Assembly: GCF_001696685.1 (NCBI RefSeq)
Contig: NZ_MBFG01000023.1
Coordinates: forward strand, 1-22,043
Source: Nosocomiicoccus ampullae
GTDB lineage: Bacteria > Bacillota > Bacilli > Staphylococcales > Salinicoccaceae
Direction: 5' to 3'
DNA length: 22,043 nt
A model generated the notes under the pieces. The model had not been told where the DNA came from. It saw only the letters and a program-made list of their open reading frames with translations, and did no database searches. Made by a program: the position numbers and the translations under genes. Numbering within the stretch: position 1 is the stretch's first letter; every line of letters starts with the position of its first letter. Positions 18,084-22,043 of this stretch are shown one piece after another.

Positions 18084-19267
18084 TGAGATTTACTAGTTTC
18101 AGAGCACGCTTCGTCGTTTTATCTATCATCGTTTGTATAAGTGGATTCTCTCAAGGTATGTTACTCCCCTTAATATCGTTTATTTTTGAGTCACGTGGTA
18201 TTAGTGCGACGTTAAGTGGGTTCCATACTGCTGGATTATATCTCGGTGTATTTATATCTAGTTTCTTAATAGAAGCACCGATGAGAAAATACGGATATCA
18301 AAAACTCATTATATTCGGTGGACTATTTGTCGGTGTATCGTTGTTTTTATTCCCCATTTTAGATTCAATTATGTTTTGGTTTATATTACGCGTAATTATC
18401 GGAATTGCAGATAACGTATTACATATGTCAACACAAACGTGGCTCACATCAACAACACCACAACATAAAATCGGAAAAGTTATCGCTGTGTATGGTCTAT
18501 TTTTCTCGTTAGGATTTATGATTGGACCAAAAGTTGCCGACTTAGTCGTTTATGGGACTCACGTTCCGTTTGTTTTATCGAGTGTGATTACAATGCTTGC
18601 ATGGCCGCTAATTTTCACATTAAAAGGTGCGAGCGAAGCAAAACCAGATAGTGATAATGTACCAATTACGTTATTATCAACGTTAACGAACTTTAAAACA
18701 GTTATCGTGTACGGCTGGGCAGCACTAATGTTCCCGATGTTATACGGGTTTTATGAGAGTTCTTTAAACTCAAACTTCCCAGTATTTGCAATGCGAAATG
18801 GCTTTGAAATTAGCCAAGTGACTTGGATTTTACCGATGTTTAACTTAGGTGCTATTTTATTCCAACTTCCAATCGGTGCACTCGGAGATCGAATGGGGCG
18901 TGGCAAACTACTCACGTGGTTAGTCGCAATCGGAAGTATCGGATTTTTACTAATGGAACTCAATAAAGAATCATTTTTCATGCTGACAGCACTATTTTTA
19001 ATGACCGGAGTTGCGTGTGGATCGATGTATAGTCTTGGACTTGGCTATTTAACAGATGTCATTCCACGTACACATATAGCTGCAGGGAACTTACTTATCA
19101 GTATTATATTTTCTATCGGAAGTATACTCGGACCAGTATTTGGTGGATCGTTAATCAGCCTATCAAATGGCACGTTATACTTCTCATTCTTTACAGTTGT
19201 AATGGTTCTCGTATTAATCGGAAACTTAATTTTCCGTTATCAACTCAAAAATAGAACGAATTTCTAA
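18083..19267 (+). CDS. Major facilitator superfamily transporter, substrate unknown
   Basis: A 394-aa, very hydrophobic protein with about 12 predicted membrane helices in two halves, the typical MFS size. The second half has the MFS motif A-like loop GALGDRMGRGKLL (near 265-280); the first half has RVIIGIADNVLHMSTQ, where MFS motif B is usual, and the C-terminal half shows GVACGSMYSLGLGYLTDVIP and SIGSILGPVFGG. It resembles drug/metabolite-type proton antiporters such as YcaD-like proteins, but no feature gives the substrate. ATG at 18083 is preceded by GGCGGGTG. It diverges from pncB and reads toward ppaC, 48 nt away. A link with nicotinate uptake is suggested only by position and should not be assumed. 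Confidence 0.9.
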   Translation: MRFTSFRARFVVLSIIVCISGFSQGMLLPLISFIFESRGISATLSGFHTAGLYLGVFISSFLIEAPMRKYGYQKLIIFGGLFVGVSLFLFPILDSIMFWFILRVIIGIADNVLHMSTQTWLTSTTPQHKIGKVIAVYGLFFSLGFMIGPKVADLVVYGTHVPFVLSSVITMLAWPLIFTLKGASEAKPDSDNVPITLLSTLTNFKTVIVYGWAALMFPMLYGFYESSLNSNFPVFAMRNGFEISQVTWILPMFNLGAILFQLPIGALGDRMGRGKLLTWLVAIGSIGFLLMELNKESFFMLTALFLMTGVACGSMYSLGLGYLTDVIPRTHIAAGNLLISIIFSIGSILGPVFGGSLISLSNGTLYFSFFTVVMVLVLIGNLIFRYQLKNRTNF

Positions 19268-19271
19268 TTCG

Positions 19272-19280
19272 TGATAAAAT
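19272..19280 (+). promoter_or_regulatory. ppaC: Candidate extended -10 promoter of ppaC
   Basis: TGATAAAAT at 19272-19280, just after the transporter stop, has the extended -10 form and lies about 36 bp before the ppaC ATG. No good -35 hexamer is present. The 48-nt gap shows no terminator, so ppaC may also be read from the transporter. Confidence 0.35.
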
Positions 19281-19315
19281 AAAATTAATTAGACAATAAA
19301 TAAGGAGTTTATTCA

Positions 19316-20248
19316 ATGACAGTAAAAGTTTTTGGACATAAAAACCCGGATACAGACACAATCACATCTGCGATCGTAGCAGCAATTATTGAACGTGAAC
19401 TCGGTAAAGAAGCGACAGCTTACCGACTTGGAGATTTAAACAAAGAAACAGAATACGCGTTAAACTATTTTAATGTGGAAACACCTGAATTATTAGATTC
19501 AGTTCAAGAAAATGACGAAGTCATGCTCGTTGACCATAACGAGTTTCAACAATCTGCAGACGGTATCGACAAAGCAACAATTATTAGCGTCATTGATCAC
19601 CACCGTGTAGCAAATTTTGAAACGAATGCTCCACTCTACTTTAGAGCAGAGCCTGTCGGTTGTACTGCGACGATTTTAAATAAGATTTGTAAAGAAAACA
19701 ATGTCACAGTAACAAAAGAAATGGCTGGTTTAATGATGTCAGCAATCATTTCTGATACGTTATTATTAAAATCACCAACGACGACTACTGAAGACGAAGA
19801 AGCACTTCACGAACTCGCAACAATCGCAGACGTGAACTATGATCATTACGGTTTAGAAATGTTAAAAGCAGGTGCTTCAACGAAAGATAAAAGTGCACAA
19901 GCACTTATCACTGGAGACGCGAAAACTTTTGAAATGGGCGATAACAGCGTAAGAATCGCTCAAGTAAACGTCGTTGATTTAGATGAACTTTTCGAAAGAA
20001 AAAATGAACTCGTCGATGAAATCAAAAAAGAAAGCGACAGAGAAAAGTACGACCTATTCATTTTAGTCGTAACAGACATCTTAGCGTCAGACTCTAGAGT
20101 CATCGCAATCGGAGAAAACAACAAAGTCATCGAGCGTGCATTTGACGTTGCACTAGATGACAACGAAGCGTTACTCACAGGAGTTGTTTCTCGTAAAAAA
20201 CAAGTCGTTCCAAACATCGAAAAAGCATTCCAATCATTATATGAGTAA
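19316..20248 (+). CDS. ppaC: Manganese-dependent inorganic pyrophosphatase (family II)
   Basis: A 310-aa DHH-family enzyme that hydrolyses the pyrophosphate released by biosynthesis (such as tRNA charging and the ligase and NAD reactions), in the cytoplasm. Metal ligands are visible: H8, D12 and D14 (FGHKNPDTD), D73 (LVDHNE), DHH at 94-96 and D147 (IISDTLLL). The C-terminal DHHA2 domain contains the substrate-binding SRKKQ at 292-296. These match B. subtilis PpaC within one or two positions. ATG at 19316 follows AAGGAG. A good terminator follows. ppaC lies in the same part of the staphylococcal chromosome, as I recall. Confidence 0.96.
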   Translation: MTVKVFGHKNPDTDTITSAIVAAIIERELGKEATAYRLGDLNKETEYALNYFNVETPELLDSVQENDEVMLVDHNEFQQSADGIDKATIISVIDHHRVANFETNAPLYFRAEPVGCTATILNKICKENNVTVTKEMAGLMMSAIISDTLLLKSPTTTTEDEEALHELATIADVNYDHYGLEMLKAGASTKDKSAQALITGDAKTFEMGDNSVRIAQVNVVDLDELFERKNELVDEIKKESDREKYDLFILVVTDILASDSRVIAIGENNKVIERAFDVALDDNEALLTGVVSRKKQVVPNIEKAFQSLYE

Positions 20249-20260
20249 AAATAATATCAT

Positions 20261-20302
20261 AACCTTCTAGTATTATAAAAATACTGGAAGGTTTTTATTT
20301 TG
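20261..20302 (+). terminator. Intrinsic terminator of ppaC
   Basis: Stem AACCTTCTAGTATT (20261-20274) and AATACTGGAAGGTT (20280-20293), 14 bp with one G-U pair, with a 5-base loop and then a T-rich tail. It starts 12 nt after the ppaC stop. Confidence 0.88.
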
Positions 20303-20345
20303 ATTTCACTTTATATATTTAACAGTAATTTTTCAATTAGTGTTT

Positions 20346-20351
20346 TATAAT
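20346..20351 (+). promoter_or_regulatory. Candidate -10 box upstream of the 105-aa gene
   Basis: TATAAT at 20346-20351, about 32 bp before the start codon. The nearest good -35 is TTAACA at 20319-20324, but the spacing is 21 bp, too long for a normal sigma-A promoter. A promoter is expected here since the ppaC terminator lies upstream. Confidence 0.3.
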
Positions 20352-20382
20352 AAAAATAATTAAAAAAACGGAGATGTTGCCT

Positions 20383-20700
20383 ATGGAACACATTCATGTT
20401 GAAGTAGATGAAATTCTGTTTTATAGATACGAAATAATAGTAGAAGAAGGAAGCTATCCTATGACGACAACTATTCATTACAAACACCATAGAAAGTTAT
20501 TTGAAGCGACATTTAGAACTTATCGCGGGATGCAACATGTATCTTCAATCATACAAAAAGGAAATTCATATAAACCATCTAATGTTATAGAAGGCATTAA
20601 GTATATCGAGCCAAAAGTCCAGTGCTATGTCTATGATTCACCTGACGAAAAAGTAACTGTGTATAGTAACGTTGACCCTACTGTAAAGGAGTTGGACTAA
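20383..20700 (+). CDS. Small protein of unknown function, beta-rich
   Basis: A 105-aa protein from ATG 20383, which has GGAG (20370-20373) 9 nt upstream; the in-frame ATG at 20374 touches that ribosome binding site and is unlikely. The sequence has no signal peptide or membrane helix. Alternating hydrophobic and charged residues (HIHVEVDEILFYRYEIIVEE; VQCYVYDS; KVTVYSN) suggest mainly beta structure in the cytoplasm. I do not recognise the family. It is followed, with a good ribosome binding site at its end, by a second small unknown gene of similar beta-rich character, and the two probably form an operon between the ppaC terminator and the hairpin at 21073-21108. Confidence 0.65.
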   Translation: MEHIHVEVDEILFYRYEIIVEEGSYPMTTTIHYKHHRKLFEATFRTYRGMQHVSSIIQKGNSYKPSNVIEGIKYIEPKVQCYVYDSPDEKVTVYSNVDPTVKELD

Positions 20701-20701
20701 G

Positions 20702-21073
20702 ATAGATATTAAATTCGAATATAAATATATCGAAAATACGCTCGTTAATATGTATATGACAATTGATGGAGTAAATTATTATACGAGTTTTTCTGAAAAC
20801 ACTGTTTCTAAAAATAAAATTGAAATCGTATATGACTTAGCTTTTAGAGATATTCCGCAATATGAAGACGAAGAGTTTCAAAGTGTAGGTACATTTACGA
20901 TTACGTTCGATATAAAAGAACACGATTTTATTATTGAATCGCACACTGAAATTGAGGAGGCGTCTGTCACGACGAATCGAAATTTAGAGAATGTATATTT
21001 TACGACAGATGGAGACGTCGTTATATTCGTTCAAACAGATGCGAAACCTAAGATGAAATTGGATTTATACTAA
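20702..21073 (+). CDS. Small protein of unknown function with an apparent ATA start
   Basis: The frame reads cleanly from codon 20702 (ATA GAT ATT AAA TTC) to the stop at 21071-21073, giving 123 residues if ATA is the start. A strong ribosome binding site AAGGAG (20686-20691) is 10 nt before the ATA, while the first in-frame ATG (20750) has no such site and would give 107 residues. The predicted protein has no signal or membrane helix. It looks beta-rich (for example FTITFDIKEHDFIIE, NVYFTTDGDVVIFVQT) and is acidic in the middle. No family recognised. It lies 1 nt after the stop of the 105-aa gene. A lost start codon, a true rare start, or translation from ATG 20750 are all possible, so the boundary is uncertain. 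Confidence 0.55.
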   Translation: MDIKFEYKYIENTLVNMYMTIDGVNYYTSFSENTVSKNKIEIVYDLAFRDIPQYEDEEFQSVGTFTITFDIKEHDFIIESHTEIEEASVTTNRNLENVYFTTDGDVVIFVQTDAKPKMKLDLY

Positions 21074-21108
21074 AAAATGTCTGACTCTTAATTGAGCCAG
21101 ACATTTTT
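21073..21108. terminator. Bidirectional terminator between two convergent small genes
   Basis: Arms 21073-21087 and 21094-21108 form a 15-bp stem with one imperfect pair around a 6-base loop (TTAATT). That pair is A-C on plus-strand RNA but G-U on minus-strand RNA. T runs follow on both strands. It starts at the last base of the plus-strand stop codon and ends 2 nt before the minus-strand stop. Confidence 0.85.
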
Positions 21109-21110
21109 GT

Positions 21111-21398
21111 TTAATCTTTTTTTAAAAACATCCGATTAAATATAGACGTCTTTCCAATCGGCAATTTTTCTATTGAACATGTGTCTCTAACCAAATATTC
21201 TTTGTTGTTTAACGCATTGTTAAATGTAACTTCGTCGATCCAATTTGAATGTTTTTTTTCATCAAAACAATCCGGATGAATAATTTCTCTCGTTGAATTA
21301 TCTATAATCACTCGCTCGGACTTGCTCGTCTTATCGACCACTGGGATAAATAAAATAATAATTGCAATGATTAATAAAACTATTGTACGTTTTTTCAT
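21111..21398 (-). CDS. Small membrane-anchored or secreted protein, unknown function
   Basis: A 95-aa protein. MKKRTIVLLIIAIIILFIPVV (1-21) is a signal-like hydrophobic helix without a lipobox. The remaining roughly 70 residues would be outside the cell and carry two cysteines, C44 (HPDCFD) and C74 (RDTCSI), which could form a disulfide. A motif IIDNSTREIIHP and a basic end (FNRMFLKKD) are visible. No family recognised. It starts 4 nt after the folD stop; the closest ribosome binding sequence, GAGG, is 15 nt upstream within folD, so translation may be coupled. It may be an accessory gene that follows folD only by chance. A terminator follows. Confidence 0.65.
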   Translation of the reverse strand: MKKRTIVLLIIAIIILFIPVVDKTSKSERVIIDNSTREIIHPDCFDEKKHSNWIDEVTFNNALNNKEYLVRDTCSIEKLPIGKTSIFNRMFLKKD

Positions 21399-21402
21399 CG
21401 GT

Positions 21403-22043
21403 TTAGAATTTATCCTCGATAAATAATATTGCTTGTTTCTGATGTTCGATTGCTTTAATTAAATGCTCAGCGAGTTTTGTCGTCGTAATTGCACCCACTC
21501 CACCTGGTACTGGCGTAATGTAACCTGCAACTTCTTTAACCTCGTCGTACGCAACATCTCCGACAAGTTTTCCTTCTTCGTTAAAGTTAATACCAACGTC
21601 GATAACGACAGCACCTGGTTTAACATGCTCTTTACGAATTAAATCTACTGCTCCAGCAGCACTCACAATAACATCTGCATTTTTACATTTGTCGACTAAG
21701 TCGTCTGTATATAAGTTACACGTCGTTACTGTTGCATCTCTATTCATCATGAGTAACGATAACGGCTTACCAACGACTGCACTTGCTCCGACTACTGTTA
21801 CGTTTTTACCTTTTAAATCGAGGTTGTAGTAATCAAAGAACTCCATCACCGCTGCTGGCGTACATGGTTCTAAACGGTCATCTGCGTTCGTTAACACTTT
21901 ACCTAAGTTCATAACTGTTAACCCATCGATATCTTTAAATGAACGCATTAACTGCGCAGCTCTCGTAATATTAATATGTTTTGGAAGTGGTTGTAATAAA
22001 AGAATACCGTGGATTGAAAAATCCCAGTTAATCTCTTTAAATT
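21403..22043 (-). CDS. folD: Methylenetetrahydrofolate dehydrogenase/cyclohydrolase FolD, 5' end outside window
   Basis: The C-terminal 212 residues or so of FolD, which interconverts 5,10-methylene-, methenyl- and 10-formyl-tetrahydrofolate for purine and formyl-Met-tRNA synthesis. The reading frame is open to base 22043, so the first ATG at 21948 is internal: the residues before it (HGILLLQPLPKHINI) belong to the FolD substrate region. Visible parts: FKDIDG, PCTPAAVMEF, the Rossmann loop GASAVVGKPLS, ADVIVSAAG, GAVVIDVGIN, GDVAYD and ITPVPGGVGAITT. Several positions differ from the common staphylococcal FolD (QPLP for QLPLP, GAS for GRS, GGVGAIT for GGVGPLT) and resemble FolDs of clostridial type. 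About 70 N-terminal residues, with the catalytic lysine, are not in view. Confidence 0.85.
   Translation of the reverse strand, partial: FKEINWDFSIHGILLLQPLPKHINITRAAQLMRSFKDIDGLTVMNLGKVLTNADDRLEPCTPAAVMEFFDYYNLDLKGKNVTVVGASAVVGKPLSLLMMNRDATVTTCNLYTDDLVDKCKNADVIVSAAGAVDLIRKEHVKPGAVVIDVGINFNEEGKLVGDVAYDEVKEVAGYITPVPGGVGAITTTKLAEHLIKAIEHQKQAILFIEDKF

Noticed and set aside
18083..19267. Calling the transporter a nicotinate importer because it diverges from pncB
   Set aside because: No residue-level evidence for the substrate; position alone is too weak.
21403..21948. folD as a complete short gene starting at ATG 21948
   Set aside because: The frame stays open upstream to the window edge and encodes recognisable FolD sequence (GILLLQPLPKH), so this Met is internal.

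Overview
The window looks like chromosome from a low-GC Gram-positive bacterium of the Staphylococcaceae. The evidence is the gene order purB / pcrB-pcrA-ligA-camS / gatC-gatA-gatB / dgkB / rlmCD, with pncB-nadE-UPF0316 beside it, which from memory matches the staphylococcal arrangement. A CamS lipoprotein, a PcrB prenyltransferase and strong AGGAGG-type ribosome binding sites agree with this. The sequence diverges enough from Staphylococcus aureus proteins as I remember them that a sister genus is likely; I cannot name it.

Layout, left to right. (1) 1-700: an AbiE-type toxin-antitoxin pair on the minus strand. The antitoxin abiEi is complete, and the toxin abiEii is cut by the window edge after 18 codons. 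A perfect 17-bp inverted repeat sits just upstream of abiEi. (2) 726-5644: rlmCD, dgkB and gatB on the minus strand, separated by two plus-strand genes (a 74-aa membrane protein and a 256-aa membrane-anchored, possibly SGNH-like protein). Hairpins that can terminate in both directions flank these genes. (3) 4214-13499: a long minus-strand unit pcrB-pcrA-ligA-camS-gatC-gatA-gatB, with most gaps 0-10 nt and a 64-nt gap before gatC. (4) 13603-17994: a second minus-strand unit pncB-nadE-UPF0316 gene-NETI gene-purB, closed by a terminator that overlaps the purB stop codon. (5) 18083-20248: plus-strand MFS transporter and manganese-dependent pyrophosphatase ppaC, then a terminator. (6) 20383-22043: an accessory-looking end with two small unknown plus-strand genes, the second with no normal start codon behind its good ribosome binding site, then a small membrane-anchored protein and an incomplete, unusual folD on the minus strand.

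How the genes work together. pncB and nadE are consecutive NAD salvage steps, and LigA uses NAD. GatCAB makes Gln-tRNA(Gln) and/or Asn-tRNA(Asn). PcrA and LigA act in DNA repair and replication. PcrB and DgkB act on glycerophospholipid precursors. PurB acts in purine synthesis and FolD in one-carbon folate metabolism. The core genes are ordinary. The less ordinary parts are the AbiE module with its promoter hairpin, the genes interrupting the rlmCD-dgkB-gatB block, and the unknown genes and folD at the right edge.

No rRNA, tRNA, CRISPR array, insertion sequence or riboswitch was recognised. No gene-free stretch exceeds about 140 bases.
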